A DNA stretch of 64,000 nucleotides, from positions 6,153,175 to 6,217,174 of the forward strand of contig JABACO010000007.1 in assembly GCA_013339895.1 (NCBI GenBank). Direction: 5' to 3'. This DNA comes from Ephydatia muelleri (Eukaryota; Porifera; Demospongiae; Spongillida; Spongillidae). Every line of letters begins with the position of its first letter. Positions within the stretch are counted from its first letter, which is position 1. Made by a program: the position numbers and the translations under genes. The notes beneath the pieces are model-generated. The model was not told the origin of the DNA and did not search any database. It saw nothing but the letters and a program-made list of their open reading frames with translations. Below are positions 1-10,898 of the stretch, piece by piece.

Positions 1-924
1 CTCAGTAAGAAATGCTATCATGCTATCTGCAACTATCATATACTCTTATTATAGAAGTGTATTCATTCCGTTTGTAGCTACAGGTATGTAAATAATCAGC
101 CACATCATTGGGATCCGTTTATGTAGTGCATGTGTTTGAATATCATTTTAGTTTTGTGACTTAAGTCACATGTCTAGGTTACAATTCCTTGATCAATCTA
201 TGGTTAAGAAGTTCGATAGAAACACCAGCGGAAAGCTTATGGCGACCATGCACGTGTAAAAATGTAAATTTCCGTCCAAGCATTCATACATGCATTCATG
301 TGCGCATTATCGTCACATTAGCGCCACCATACAAGTGGTGTGGTGTATCCCTTGATGTTTTAGGTAGTACTCGTATATAGTTTCTTTTGCACGCCATGAA
401 GCCCACTCAAATGCCAAACAGAAGATTATAAGGTGAATGGAGACGGATGCTTTGATGCGGGAGAATATAGGTTACATTCGAGCCATTTACAAATGAATCA
501 TCCGAAGGACATTTAGAATGCTGCATTTGGCTAAATTGAACTAATAATAGCTCAGCATGCTTTTATTAAGCTCATGTGTATTATAAGGTTGACGTTCATG
601 CATGGTTTTTAAGAGGTGTTATTTCAAACAAATGAGTTAAGGATTCAGTGTGCATCAGATGTACCTGACATGTTTCAGCATCAAAAAGTACCAGAAATGT
701 TTTCCATTAGCCAATGCAATCTTAAGGCACTTAGAGCCAATTAAGTACATACACGTATGACAGACCGTATATATGTTGCATGAGACAAGTGCGTATGTTC
801 GAGCAAGTCTCTTATTTGCCATGGTAAGGGCGTCAAGTCTTTTACTGAGGGGATCCAGGTTAAAGTGGAGAAGCTAGTGCTGTGATGACTGCATGGCTCC
901 ACTCCTTAATCACGCATCAAATGT

Positions 925-1194
925 TCAGCACCAATATTTGCGTTTGATATGTTTTGTATTACGTATTTTTCGGTGTGCGTATGCATGTCCATTTTGATGA
1001 GTAGAAAAATATTTTACCCACAAGAAGTGTCGGGTATAAATACAGAGCCCTTCAATTGTACCACTCTTCGACCACAAATGCCATACAAACATCGGCAAAG
1101 ACAAAGCAGCAGTAAGGTCAGATAAAGTATAGAATTCCGACAAACCTATAACTGCATGCAGCTGTTCCTCTACTGAATTAATTACACATCCCAA
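925..1194 (-). other. Open frame kept in both duplicate copies, probably not a gene
   Basis: An 89-codon minus-strand frame is open here and at 48921-49190 in the duplicate. The two copies differ by three amino-acid-changing substitutions and about one silent one, so I see no sign of protein constraint. No domain is recognised. It may simply be a frame that stayed open because the duplication is young. Confidence 0.2.
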
Positions 1195-1261
1195 AATAGG
1201 TAGCTGTCTCGTTCACCTTGCATGGTGTGTTTGTTTGCAAGCATGGAAAGCAACACAATGC

Positions 1262-1990
1262 ACCTCAATTATGTCCACGGCAAAATATTGATCATACCGT
1301 TATCAAGGGTTAGACAGATTCAAAGCCATCCTGGCGACAATGGTGCATAATCAGCAAAGACAACATAAGAGACAAAACACAGAGTGAGGTGGTGAAAGGG
1401 AGCTGGGGAGGGTGGGGGGATGCAATGGGAATCAATAAACTCACATTCACTGTCACAGAACCCAAAATCTCATGCAGACAACTTATACAACACAGAAGAT
1501 GCATGTCTAATGATGTGTGTACACCACTAAAGGACATGCAGATTTTCAAGCTCTCCTCAAACAACTTTAGCACAACCCAATAATAAATCACAATATTTTA
1601 AAGCCACAATAACTGCAATCCTGCTCTGGAGAAGGGGTAATACTATTGGCAGCTCCCCACTGATGTCTTTATATGTTTGGGGCACACACAGATTCACATA
1701 TCTGCATGCTTGATCTTGCTTTTCCCGCACCAAGGTGAAGCTTACTAAACCTTCATGTGCAACACATACTTGCTGGTCCAGCCTGCTCTTGAAATAATGG
1801 AGGGCCACTGCACAATGGTCATTCGTTACTATCTGGATCCCTTCTACAAAGTAATGTAATCATAAAAGGGAAGGTGTCCATGCAGTGATGGCTTGAATAA
1901 AGTGATTAGGCAGTCCAGAATGGACATAGCCACCATGTCTAGTGCCAGGCAAATTGGAGACAGTTACAGTATAGTATTAGCTTGTGCCAC
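1262..1990 (-). other. Possible decayed exons of an unknown gene (copy A)
   Basis: Minus-strand frames at 1310-1591 and 1557-1808, with the upstream part open in copy B at 49718-49954, suggest exons of an unrecognised gene. A diverged homologue of 1270-1510 lies at 20754-20975. Both encode on the minus strand the short shared strings VNVSL and HHCxQDG. Copy B has a stop where copy A reads a glutamine (CAA to TAA, near 49729). I do not recognise the protein, and it could equally be part of an interspersed repeat. Confidence 0.25.
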
Positions 1991-3233
1991 AAGGAAGTCA
2001 CCAAAATGTATCCTTCAACCTTAGTTCGGCACTGTCAGCTTCATAATCACCGGAGTACTCCGTAACGCAGCCAAAGCCGGTATATATCCTCATTTAAATA
2101 TACACGTACGACATTTGCATATAATTCTCTAAGACTTATTAATTATAATTGTTGGGTGATACACAAATGAAAGAAGCAAAAGTGGTTATATAGGATAGAA
2201 TAGTGCAAGAATAAGACCTGTATTTAGCATACATGAAGATACAACTAGAGAATGAAATAACAATACTGAGAAAGTACCATCTTTTCATGCGCTACCGCTT
2301 GTTCTGTCTGGAAATGATCAAGCTATGAACATCAGCTTCAACCGGTAATCATTAAATTCAGCAATCGGTACGTATCCTATATCACAAGGAGGGGTTGGCA
2401 ATGTAAGGTACCGATTCTCTTTGAACAAACTGATAGGCGTATTGTCCAGCTAGAATATGCACTGAATTTTTTTTTTTTTTTTAATGCGGCAAGCTATTTT
2501 GGTTCGACTGGCGGCAGCAGCAGCACACTAGTTTCCTGCCCATTGCGGCGAGGCACGCCTTCACGTTCCTGTTCCTCATCAGGACGAGGCCATCTGCAAT
2601 GGGAATGAGATAGTGCAAGATGCCAGAGAGCACAGCAAAGGTGGAGACCTGTTCGAGGGAGGTGTCGATTTGTATAAAGATCCTCACGGTGAAGTAGAGT
2701 TGCAGTGGAGTTGTTAGGATGACAAGCGAAACGAGAAGCAGAACCCCTGTCACCACCGGCTGCAACGAAGCGGATGACGAATCTGGAGACTTTACGGTGG
2801 TGTTGGTGCTGTGCGCGTGCTCCAATGATCCGCACGTGAGTCGCAATGATCAGCGCATCTTCATGGCTTTGCGGAGAATGATGGCGTACAGGATGGAGGG
2901 TATACCCACGCCGAACAGGGCGATAACGGACAAAGACGCCATGGCGAAAGCGTAGCAACCTGCCGTCTTGCACTGTATCTGGATGAAACAGCTGTGAAAG
3001 CTATGGTCGAAGTTGTAGCAGCCAATCTCGGTGTCCAAGTTGAATACAAGAGTAAGCATCAAACTGAACAGCGTGCCGATCAGAATCACTACGGCGATGA
3101 CCTTTTTCGCGTGCTGCGGATATTTAAACGGATACATGATCTCTCCAAACCGGTCAATGGTGATTACCAAAATCAGAACGTAACGCATCAGACCAATGAA
3201 GAATATGGCATTGCCTACGAGGTAGCAAGCCGG

Positions 3234-3369
3234 TGTCACAGGAAATTCTGTCGCTTGGCAATATTGTCGCGGCGACAATATTTCCTAAGGAAATTGTGTC
3301 GCTTTAATTAAACGTAGCGACCGTGTTTCCTAAGGAAATTCTGTCGCTCCCAGGAAATTCTGTCGCGCA
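3234..3369 (+). repeat. Ginger left terminal inverted repeat
   Basis: This is the inverse of 6871-7006 with only a few differences. Internally it is built from repeats of a unit like GGAAATTCTGTCGC in both orientations, separated by a TTAATTAA core near 3307, so each end is itself partly palindromic. Confidence 0.93.
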
Positions 3370-3412
3370 TGCTCAATGTTCTATCGATTCCTCGTGGTTC
3401 TCACTTCTAAGC

Positions 3413-4563
3413 ATGGAGCAGAGTGAATATGACGCGTTGCTAGCATTTTGTTGCGATTGCAAGTACCCACCCGAGTGTTCAAAGAACGAAAAGGATTGTA
3501 TTCGGAGAAGAGCGAAGAACTTCATAGTGAAGGAAGGTTTGTTATTTTATCGAGACAAACACAACAAGGAATACCGGGTAAGCTTCGTACGTACGTATGC
3601 TTCGAATGATATACCGGTATATCTAAACGCGCTAGGTTGTCACGAAGAAAGAAAAATGAAAGTTCTGGACGGCTGTCATAGTGCAGAGCTAGGCGGAGGG
3701 CACTTTGGTCGAGACAAAACACTGTTGAAGATATCTGAGCGATTCTACTGGATTGGAATGGTTAATGACGTGAAAGAATATTGCAAAACATGTGCAAATT
3801 GTCAGAAAGCTAATCGGTAAGCCAGTATTCTTGCCTTTGCAAATTATAAACACATGGTCACATTTTATAATGAATGTACTAATATTTTTAGCAAATTTGA
3901 CAAGTTTTCTGCGGAGCTGCATCCTATTCCAGTCAAGGATGAAGTGTGGCACACCATTGGTGTTGATCTGATTGGGCCTTTACCTGAGACACAGAAGGGA
4001 AACAAATACATCATGACAGTCTCCTGTCTGTTTTCCAAGTGGCCAGAGGCAACTGCTCTCCCTGATAAAATAGCAACAGGAGTGGCAGAGTTTCTTTTTT
4101 TGTGCTTCACAAGACATGGCTGTTGTAAGGTTAAAATTTCTGATCAAGGTCGAGAGTTTGTAAATCAAGTAAATGACAAGTACAATTATGTTGTGGTGAT
4201 GTAATTGTATTTTATTTCAGGTGAACGATGAGCTTTGTCGTCTTTGTGGCATCCAGTGTAATATGACAAGTGCATACCATCCACAAAGCAATGGGCTTGA
4301 TGAAAGGTTCAATCAAACACTGCAACGACAGTTATTGAAGTTTGTCGAATCCGAGCAAAACAGTTGGGATCAATTTTTGGATGCAATACTCTTTTCGTAT
4401 CGAGTATCTTGCCAGGATTCTACCAAGCATTCACCCTTTTATCTTGTGTATGGTCGCCAACCTCGTTTACCAATTGAGTTTACTATGAAGTGCCCTGGTG
4501 CCAGTGAACGGTGTGACAAGCCTGAAGATGGATTACAACAAACATAATTGGTGTAACATCAAG
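3413..4563 (+). pseudogene. Ginger integrase, exons 1-3 (H2C2 + DDE)
   Basis: Exon 1 probably starts at ATG 3413 and ends at 3816. It carries an H2C2 zinc motif (CHSAELGGGHFG, then CKTCANC). Exon 2 runs 3892-4168 and exon 3 from 4221; the introns (75 and 52 bp) have GT-AG borders and keep frame. The catalytic triad is visible as D in GVDLIGPL, D in SDQGREF and E in NGLDERFNQ, typical of retroviral/Gypsy-type integrases. Exon 3 reaches stops near 4545. The frame that would join exon 4 (ending at 4563 before GTAATT) is shifted by one base, so a frameshift lies between about 4500 and 4535. It would cut and paste the element using its terminal repeats. Confidence 0.88.
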
Positions 4564-4617
4564 GTAATTAATTCTAATGTATAATAGATAGTAATCTAAT
4601 TTCTTACTCATATTTAG

Positions 4618-4938
4618 ACAATGGTAGATGTGCGGAAGAAAGCTTTGGAAAACATTATGAAAGCACAAGGGAGGCAAAAGGTCTATTACGACCAAGTACA
4701 CTGCAAAGACAGGGAAAAGTATAAAGTTGGAACTCTTGTGTTGTTAAAGAATAGCAAGAAGCTTTCCAAAAAAGAGTCCAAGATGGAGCCTAATTGGACA
4801 GGCCCCTATCTTATTCATGAAGTCTTGTCTAAAGGTACATATAGTCTCTCCAAGCCCAATCCGCCATTCCAAGTACTAGCTCAAAAGTACAACATGACTC
4901 GTTTGAAGATATTTTACCAAAAAGGTACAGTGATATAA
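4618..4938 (+). pseudogene. Ginger exon 4: GPY/F domain
   Basis: Follows the acceptor TATTTAG at 4617. The frame reads a basic helix (VDVRKKALENI), then VGTLVLLKNSK and NWTGPYLIHEVL, the GPY/F module that follows the integrase in Gypsy/chromovirus polymerases and in Ginger1. A donor at 4924/4925 (AAAG|GTACAG) leaves phase 1 and leads into the mini-exons; reading through gives a stop at 4938. Confidence 0.85.
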
Positions 4939-4990
4939 GACATACATGTATTGTGCAAGATTTACTTATCATTATACTCTTAAATTTTAG

Positions 4991-5848
4991 ACCAAACAAA
5001 AGACTCACACCCCACGTCAGAAGGTACAGCTCTAATATATACAGATCTCTGTTACAACTGAATGTTCCTTTATATTAACACACCATATTTTTTCCACAAC
5101 AGTACAGGTAGATGTAGGTGTAGAGGATGAAGAACAGCAAACCTCAAATGTACAAGGTGTGTTGACATAATGTAACAAATTACATCCAAGTACCATACAG
5201 AATCATTGACTAATGTATCTCCTAAAATGCTACATTATTATTGTCCATGTAGCTAGTGAGGATGGACAACAGGAGGACTTAACACCCTTGTCAAATACAC
5301 AAGGTATGTTCTGTATGATTTAGTAATATTTTTTATGCATGCATGAATATTGCCTCACCAATGGAAAACTTTACATTTTATATTATCTTCAACCATACAG
5401 ATAGTGAGAATAGACCACAGCAAGATGTAATGCCACAATCAAACATACAAGGCATGTTATGTGTACACATGAATATGTCTTGTGACTATTGATGACATCA
5501 TTGCTACAAAGAGGGATGTAACATGTATATGTTATACAATTTCTAGTACAAGTTATCGAAATGTAACTTAAAAATGAATGGTTATTAAATTTTTGATCTT
5601 ACAATTTTGTTACAGATATTCCAATTTCCCAGTAAATCTGACTATGATTATGACACTTTCCCTTAGATCAAGTAGATGTAGATGATGTGGACATACAGAG
5701 AGAGGAAACAATATTGCCATCATTGCAAAGTATGCATTATACACTTTTACTGTACATTGTTTATCTATGAATTGTTGTGCTTTTGTAGAATCATCACCTC
5801 TCCACACTTTGAAATCTGTTGACAAGGAAGACTCAACTATACAACTAG
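4991..5848 (+). other. Ginger linker: six symmetric mini-exons
   Basis: Candidate exons at 4991-5023, 5103-5156, 5253-5303, 5401-5451, 5667-5729 and 5789-5848 are each bounded by AG and GT (GC at 5452). Their lengths are 33, 54, 51, 51, 63 and 60 bp, all multiples of three. Read in phase 1 from exon 4 they are all open and join the Cys-rich exon at 5910 in frame. They encode short acidic, Gln/Ser-rich segments, most ending in Q, and 5253-5303 and 5401-5451 are clear duplicates. They form a flexible linker between integrase and protease. The splice sites are predicted by eye. Confidence 0.7.
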
Positions 5849-5909
5849 GTATTCCTGTCTAGTTGTAATTTAATCAACAGAATTATCATATTACGTTTTC
5901 TGCTCTAAG

Positions 5910-6560
5910 GGAACATCTCTACGGATGATACTTGCAAATGTAAGAAGAGATGTGCCACCAAAAGTTGCCCATGTAGGAGAAAAAATCAGCCTTGTAGCAG
6001 CTGGTGCCATGCTGGAAGAAGCTGCTGCAATACTTTTGCAATAGAGAATTGCCCACCTCTCCATGTCATCACTGTATTAGATGAGCAGCCTTCTGTGTCC
6101 AATAAAAAGTTACCTCTTGTGTTTGATACAGCTGTGTTGGAAGATCCTAATGGATGGCTTGACGATGAACACATAACTGCAGCTCAGCATCTGCTACAAA
6201 AACAGCACCCAGATGTGGCAGGCCTGCAAAGTACATCACTGCAGTACACCAGAACATTTGAGGTTCACAGAGACCACCAATTCATCCAGTGTCTCCATGA
6301 GAATGGCAACCACTGGATAACTGTGTCAACAGTTGGATGTTCAAGTGGTGTTGTCCAAGTGTTTGACAGCTCACACCATCTGAAACTTCACACTCACTTA
6401 AGTGCATTATTGCAGATATGCTGCAGGCAAGCAAGGATTCCATTGTACTGGAATACATCAGATGCAGGAGCAATCCGGGGCAAGTGATTGTGGCCTTTTG
6501 CTATTGCGACTGCCACTGCAATATGCAATGGGCAAGATCTTTGTATGCTGGAATTTGACC
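5910..6560 (+). pseudogene. Ginger C-terminal exon: CXC-like Cys cluster + Ulp1-like (C48) protease
   Basis: From the acceptor at 5909 the frame gives CKCKKRCATKSCPCRRKNQP followed by CSSWCHAGRSCCN, a CXC/TSO1-like zinc cluster. A Ulp1-type cysteine protease follows: WLDDEHI at the substrate-groove start, catalytic His in NHWITVS, and catalytic Asp in VQVFDS. The Gln/Cys part (QSG-ASDCGLF, near 6472-6500) is present but in a different frame. One shift lies between about 6440 and 6460 and a compensating one in the CTTTT run near 6503, with an in-frame TGA at 6485. The family removes SUMO or ubiquitin-like tags; such proteases are known passengers in Ginger elements. Confidence 0.8.
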
Positions 6561-6659
6561 AGTTTTTAATGCGGAAACACTTGCTACAATGCTTCCAAAA
6601 TGGTGCTGTGTTGCCTTTCCCTTCACAAAGCATTGCAGCAAGGAAGCCTAAAGTGTTGA

Positions 6660-6830
6660 AGGAGGATGTAGGCTCCCGTATACAGGAAGAAAGATGGTGC
6701 AATGCGATGGATGCCAGAATGGTTCCATTGCGATTGCTTGCGTGTATCTCCCAGGAGATCCACTAATTGGTACTGTTCCCCTGTATGTTCTAAAACAGTC
6801 TGAATGCATCAGGAGCATGTGTGAATTCTC
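6660..6830 (+). pseudogene. PHD-finger remnant in Ginger
   Basis: Across two frames the Cys/His ladder of a PHD finger can be read: VQCDGCQ in one frame, then WFHCDC...WYCSPVC in another, the break lying near 6717. PHD fingers read histone H3 tails and have been reported in Ginger proteins. It would be the most C-terminal domain of this transposase. Confidence 0.6.
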
Positions 6831-6870
6831 AATCATGTCACAATTTGATACAAAATATGCATGTTTTATG

Positions 6871-7006
6871 TGCGCGACAGAATTTCCTGGGAGCGACAGA
6901 ATTTCCTTAGGAAATACGGTCGCTACGTTTAATTAAAGCGACACAATTTCCTTAGGAAATATTGTCGCCGCGACAATATTTCCTAGCGACAGAATTTCCT
7001 GTGACA
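6871..7006 (-). repeat. Ginger right terminal inverted repeat
   Basis: Complement of the left end (3234-3369), ending AGCGACAGAATTTCC..TGTGACA directly before the CCGG target duplication at 7007-7010. Confidence 0.93.
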
Positions 7007-7394
7007 CCGGCATTCCAAACACCCAACTCCCGGTGATCAGCGAGATGAGATGGCTGAGGTTGGCGACTAACCCAATGATGATGTAGAGAACGGCGAGAAG
7101 CATATTCAGTACCAAGTCGCGCTGGTGAAGGGTCTTCTGCGATATCACGACGACAGTGAAGAAAACGTTCACCACAATGCTAGCGATGAACGTCACAATT
7201 AGAAATGAGCCCTGGAAAGAAGTCAGTGCCGTCGAAAGCCGCCGTCGAACGCTTGTTTGTCCGATTTCGAAAAGGAAGAGGGATACACGCCTTGTAGAAG
7301 ATACTTGTGTATCTCTTTAAAAGTAACCGCCAGTCTTTGTATCACTCGCCATATGTGTGCTGCCACGTGCTTTCTAGATCTGGTAATGCATAAT

Positions 7395-7480
7395 TCATTT
7401 TAAGGGTCCCCATTTCTACGCAAGGGTCCCCAGTTCTACGTAGAATTGGGGACGGGGGGGGTCCCCAATTCTACCTGACA
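7395..7480. mobile_element. Right-end fragment of a small CCGG-targeted element
   Basis: Repeats of GGGTCCCCANTTCTACG in both orientations lead into CTACCTGACA at 7480, followed at once by CCGG (7481-7484). The terminal ACA and CCGG, and ends built of short inverted modules, match the design of the Ginger element 400 bp upstream. The left end is not found. This is an inference from one end only. Confidence 0.4.
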
Positions 7481-7567
7481 CCGGCTTAAATTTTGGACCG
7501 CCCTAATGTGTGCCACTGTGCTGACCACCCTTACTGTGCATGTACATGAAATTCCACACTTAAAAAG

Positions 7568-8330
7568 GTGCGGTCCGGCGCCCATTTCTGTCAAAGTTCG
7601 GTCGAGTTTGAAGTTCGGTCGACCGCCTTTTCCTTCGTGAGGTCCTGTCCGGTTAGTTTGCTTTTCAGCTGTGTGCAAGAGATGGTTTTCAGCGATTATG
7701 TGAAGCAGCGGATTCTATTCTTCAAGCAGCAAGGACTGACGCCGACTGCAGCGAGCCGCTTATTAAAAGAGGAAGGCTTTAGCAGCGAGTGTGACGGGTA
7801 ACAGTTTCCTTCGCAGATATGAAGAAACTGGATATATTCAAAGGAAGCCTGGATCTGGAAGGCCTTCAAAGGTGACAGCGGAAGTAAAGGTCACCGTTGA
7901 AGCTAAAATGCAGGAAGACGACGAAACAACTGCTATTCAGCTGAACTGCCTCTTGGATGGTAAAGGATTTCCCATATCATTGAGGACTATTTTGCGATGT
8001 CGTTCAACACTCGGTGAGTCACCACCTGCTGTAAATAGTACTGCATGTAGAATGCTGCATATATGCACGCCATACGGCTTCATCTACATGTACATCGTAT
8101 CGTGCATGTGGCACATAATGCTTGTTATGCACATGTTTACAGGATGGACTTTCAGGGGAAGTGCATACTGCCAGCTGATAAGAGACGCAAACAAAATCAA
8201 GAGGGTTCAGTGGTGTGTAGAACATCTTCATGACAGCTTTAGTGTGTAGAACATCTTCATGACAGCTACAGTGACGTAGTATTTACTGACGAGTCCTCCG
8301 TGCATGCAATCCCATTTGATAGAATGTATT
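7568..8330 (+). pseudogene. Tc1/mariner-like transposase fragment
   Basis: ATG 7681 opens an N-terminal helix-turn-helix (SDYVKQRILFFKQQGLTP). After a one-base frameshift near 7785 it continues FLRRYEETGYIQRKPGSGRP, the GRPR-like linker between the two DNA-binding helices of Tc1 transposases. A segment of about 125 bp (8015-8140) looks like an intron or insertion. The frame then gives RVQWCVEHLHDS and, after a short tandem duplication (8218-8270), DVVFTDESSV, which includes the first catalytic Asp. The remaining catalytic part is missing. Confidence 0.75.
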
Positions 8331-8366
8331 AGTGGCATGCAATCCCATTTGATAGAAGGGTGTGAC
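8294..8366 (+). repeat. Short tandem duplication
   Basis: GCATGCAATCCCATTTGATA occurs twice, 33 bp apart, at the broken end of the Tc1-like fragment. Confidence 0.8.
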
Positions 8367-9690
8367 AGGCCTTTCCATATAATCCATTCCTGGGCAGAGA
8401 AATTGCCATGTCTATAATCTTCTTGTTATTGTTGCCGAGGTTGTCAGTATGGACAGAAGCAAGACTGATTAGCAAAGTGACCAGCCTGGCCATTAGCGAT
8501 GTTCCAAAGAGTAACAAAGTCATTCTTAGCCCACATTTTACACAACACGTCAATATATGGATTGGCTTGTTGTGACGACCTCTGCGCTTAAAGGAGGGGA
8601 GAACACATTTGGGCGACATAAAAAGCTTCGGCCAGGCTTCCTCAGAGTTCTCATTCAGAACACATCACAGGGCAGATGATAGGGCTCGAGCAAATGGTGG
8701 TCTTGATTTTTTAGGAACAAAACGTAGTGTTGGACGCCGGAGCTCACGTACCTCTTGAAAGGATGGGAGGTTGCCAGTGGCAGGAGGGAAAATGCTTCCA
8801 ATGGTCCCTGTGGCTAGAATGGAAGAGTTGGCTCAACCTAAACATGCAACGCTGTGGGTGAGAAGAAGATCTTGAATTGTTCACCAGCTGATGACATTCC
8901 AAAGAGATCTTGTTCCGCTAACCAGTAGCTAGGAACATCACCTGGAAAGATTCCTTGGGCATGTTTAATCATATGGGATCGCCATCCAGAAGGTTTGACG
9001 AACTCTGGACATCCCTGGATAAAACAACGTTTCTGACTTACATGTACGGGGATGTTGCGTCAAATTACCAACTGGTTGTACTGGAAGCTATGGTTGAGAC
9101 GGAAGAAGCGACGGTTGTGAACGAGGTGGGGATGAACTGAAAAAGGTTGGGACGGCGTTAATGACTGTTGCTTCTTTTTAAATTTTCTCACCGGGAGCTC
9201 TCGTTCATCAGTAAATCCGTAATTGAAGTAACGCCCCGTTTCGGACTGGGATGGCGATGGGTTTTTCTCCGTGTAGTGTGCAATGCAGACAAAGTTACAG
9301 GCAATAAGCCAGTGAAGCAGAGGTACGGATGCTATTCCGAAAGGATAACAGCGCTAGCTTGTCGAAAAAATGGCTTACATTTAACCGAAATCCGATAGAT
9401 TTTGTCTGATTTCCGGTATCCGATTATCCGGTTTTTATAACATCTACATGCACACCGAGTTCTTAGTAGTTGCTCTCACATTCTTAATGCATGGCATATA
9501 AATTGAATTAAGTCTAAAACTCAAAGGTGCAAGCACCACCGGTGAGCAGTGAGCACAAGTATGAATTGACCAATGTATTTGAAGCGAGAGAAATAAAATT
9601 ACACCATTATTCAGCTTGGGCATGAGCTTATTATAAACGAATACAAGCAACTTTTATTTCAATTGTTAATCACTAGCCAGAAATGTCAAA
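8367..9690. other. No supportable gene
   Basis: Frames at 8329-8619 (minus), 8955-9140 and 9168-9398 (plus) are short and unrecognised. The minus frame follows a Tc1-like fragment and could be scrambled transposase sequence, but no motif is convincing. Confidence 0.5.
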
Positions 9691-9699
9691 GCATCAGCC

Positions 9700-10895
9700 A
9701 TTTGGGGCTTCATGTGTGCTCTTACTTTGGCATACACTCTTCTAAGTTTTGAAAAACTCTTTCAGTTGGTGTGCTGGAAGCTGGAACAGCTGGAAATTGT
9801 TTTCTCTCATCCCTCCACCAATCAAGTGCATGGATAAGTGGATTGCCTTTAAGGGGCTGTGTTGCAATATGAATGTATTGAGCCATTTCCCTGGTTAAAG
9901 CACTGGTATTTTATGTACTGGTACTTTCATCTGGATCATCCTGCTGACTGGCAGACATAAAACTGGTAAATCTTCATCTTCACATGGTACTTTTTTTTAC
10001 CTTTGTAGTACAAGGCTGAGCAAGTTCTGGCTCCGGATTTTTTTGTGAATTTAAGCAAAGGTTCTTGTGATACTTCTTAATGGGTTTCTCAGCTAAAGCT
10101 ATACATCCCTTACGATTGCAAATGCATGGTTCAAATGATTTAAATCGCTGGTCTAAATATGCTGCCACAAACAATAAACTGTGACTTAGGGCATCCAAGT
10201 TGTCTGCATCCATCTATAATTCCACATAGTGGCGCTGATCATAATCCTTGAAAACCATCTTTGCTACATTGGTGCACACCGTTTCTGATGGAACTGGTTC
10301 AAGACCCTTGTTCAGCAGATAGCTTACCTTTTTGGCATTGCTGTTGATAGTGTTACATAGTGTTCATCTTCTAAAGAGAATAACTGCTCGGTGAGGTAGC
10401 ATTCTATCTGACCCAAAAGAGTTTTATCACTACACTAAGAGACATAGTGTCAGGTCCCTAAGTACCACTATCCTGTAGCATGTCAGAAGCAGGTTTAACC
10501 TCCAACTACCTTTTGAATTGTTTTACAAGAATACCCCCATTGCCATTTCACACCGACCACCAGCTTTTCAATTCAGCAGCAGGCCGGTCAGGATGGAATC
10601 TGCTTTTAAGCTCCAACTTGCAAACCATCAATGCAAGGTCTTCCGTTAGTATGTTGCTTTTCTTGATGTGACTAATTGCTGTACTCAAAGCAACTACAGG
10701 CTCCTTAACTCCTTTTGTGTCAAGGGAATGTCCTACAGCTTTATGAAGAATGTGAGCAATGCATCTAAGTCCAAGACCACAACCACCTTCAGCTAGCACA
10801 CGTCTGACTTTGTCCATGACAGTTGGATCATCTGCAGTCAAACAAAATGCTTCAACACAAAATGACTGCAATATATTCCTTACAAATGTCACCAC
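9700..10895 (-). pseudogene. hAT transposase, C-terminal half
   Basis: Minus-strand pieces of one hAT protein. 10895-10548 gives AFCLTADDPTVMDKVRRVL and CIAHILHKAVGHSLD, the conserved His/Cys stretch of hAT cores. 10213-9980 gives AAYLDQRFKSF. 9900-9735 gives GNPLIHALDWWRDERKQFP followed by SSTPTERVFQNLEE, the C-terminal hAT dimerisation domain. Stops and shifts separate the pieces. The N-terminal half is absent: at about 10898 the sequence switches to a helicase fragment on the other strand. A second copy of the same family is at 46390-47490. Confidence 0.85.
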
Positions 10896-10898
10896 TGT

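Larger units (their letters stand above)
3234..7006. mobile_element. Ginger-type DNA transposon (Ginger1-like), 3773 bp
   Basis: The element is bounded by 136-bp near-identical terminal inverted repeats that begin TGTCACAGGAAATTCTGTCG and end in the complementary ACA. It is flanked by a 4-bp target duplication CCGG (3230-3233 and 7007-7010); the empty site reads AAGCCGGCATT in copy B. It encodes, in order, an H2C2 zinc motif, a Gypsy-like DDE integrase, a GPY/F domain, a run of mini-exons, a CXC-type Cys cluster, a Ulp1-like protease and a PHD-like finger. TGT...ACA ends, a 4-bp CCGG target, a Gypsy-like integrase and no LTRs are the known signature of Ginger1 elements. Several frameshifts make this copy non-autonomous today. 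Confidence 0.92.
1..7239. repeat. Segmental duplication, copy A (interrupted by Ginger element)
   Basis: Positions 1-3233 plus 7007-7239 match 48001-53179 base for base apart from scattered substitutions and small indels. Once the nested insertions are removed both copies are about 3.46 kb. Homology starts at the window edge, so the true left border is outside. It ends at 7239/53179 inside the GPCR 5' region, where copy A switches to unrelated sequence. The copies are in the same orientation. Confidence 0.95.
2481..7239 (-). pseudogene. GPCR pseudogene, copy A (split by Ginger)
   Basis: A rhodopsin-like receptor reads on the minus strand from 7239 down to 2481, interrupted by the element at 3234-7006. 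The 5' piece (7196-7007) carries TM1-TM2 up to GSWVFGMP. The 3' piece (3233-2481) resumes at ACYLVGNA with TM3 to TM7 and the Cys-rich tail. Besides the insertion, a CGA-to-TGA change near 2847 puts a stop after the KMR of the third intracellular loop; copy B has CGA there. The first ~25 codons are missing because the duplication ends at 7239. It cannot make a receptor. The paralogue at 17406-18434 shows the intact layout. Confidence 0.93.

Noticed and set aside
189..380. 63-codon frame repeated at 48192-48383
   Set aside because: It is conserved only because the whole block is duplicated; no domain or coding bias.
3413..4547. Gypsy LTR retrotransposon
   Set aside because: There is integrase only, no reverse transcriptase or RNase H, no LTRs, and clear terminal inverted repeats with a CCGG duplication.
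7797..8249. Intact Tc1 transposase
   Set aside because: A frameshift, an insertion-like gap and loss of the catalytic part after the first Asp.
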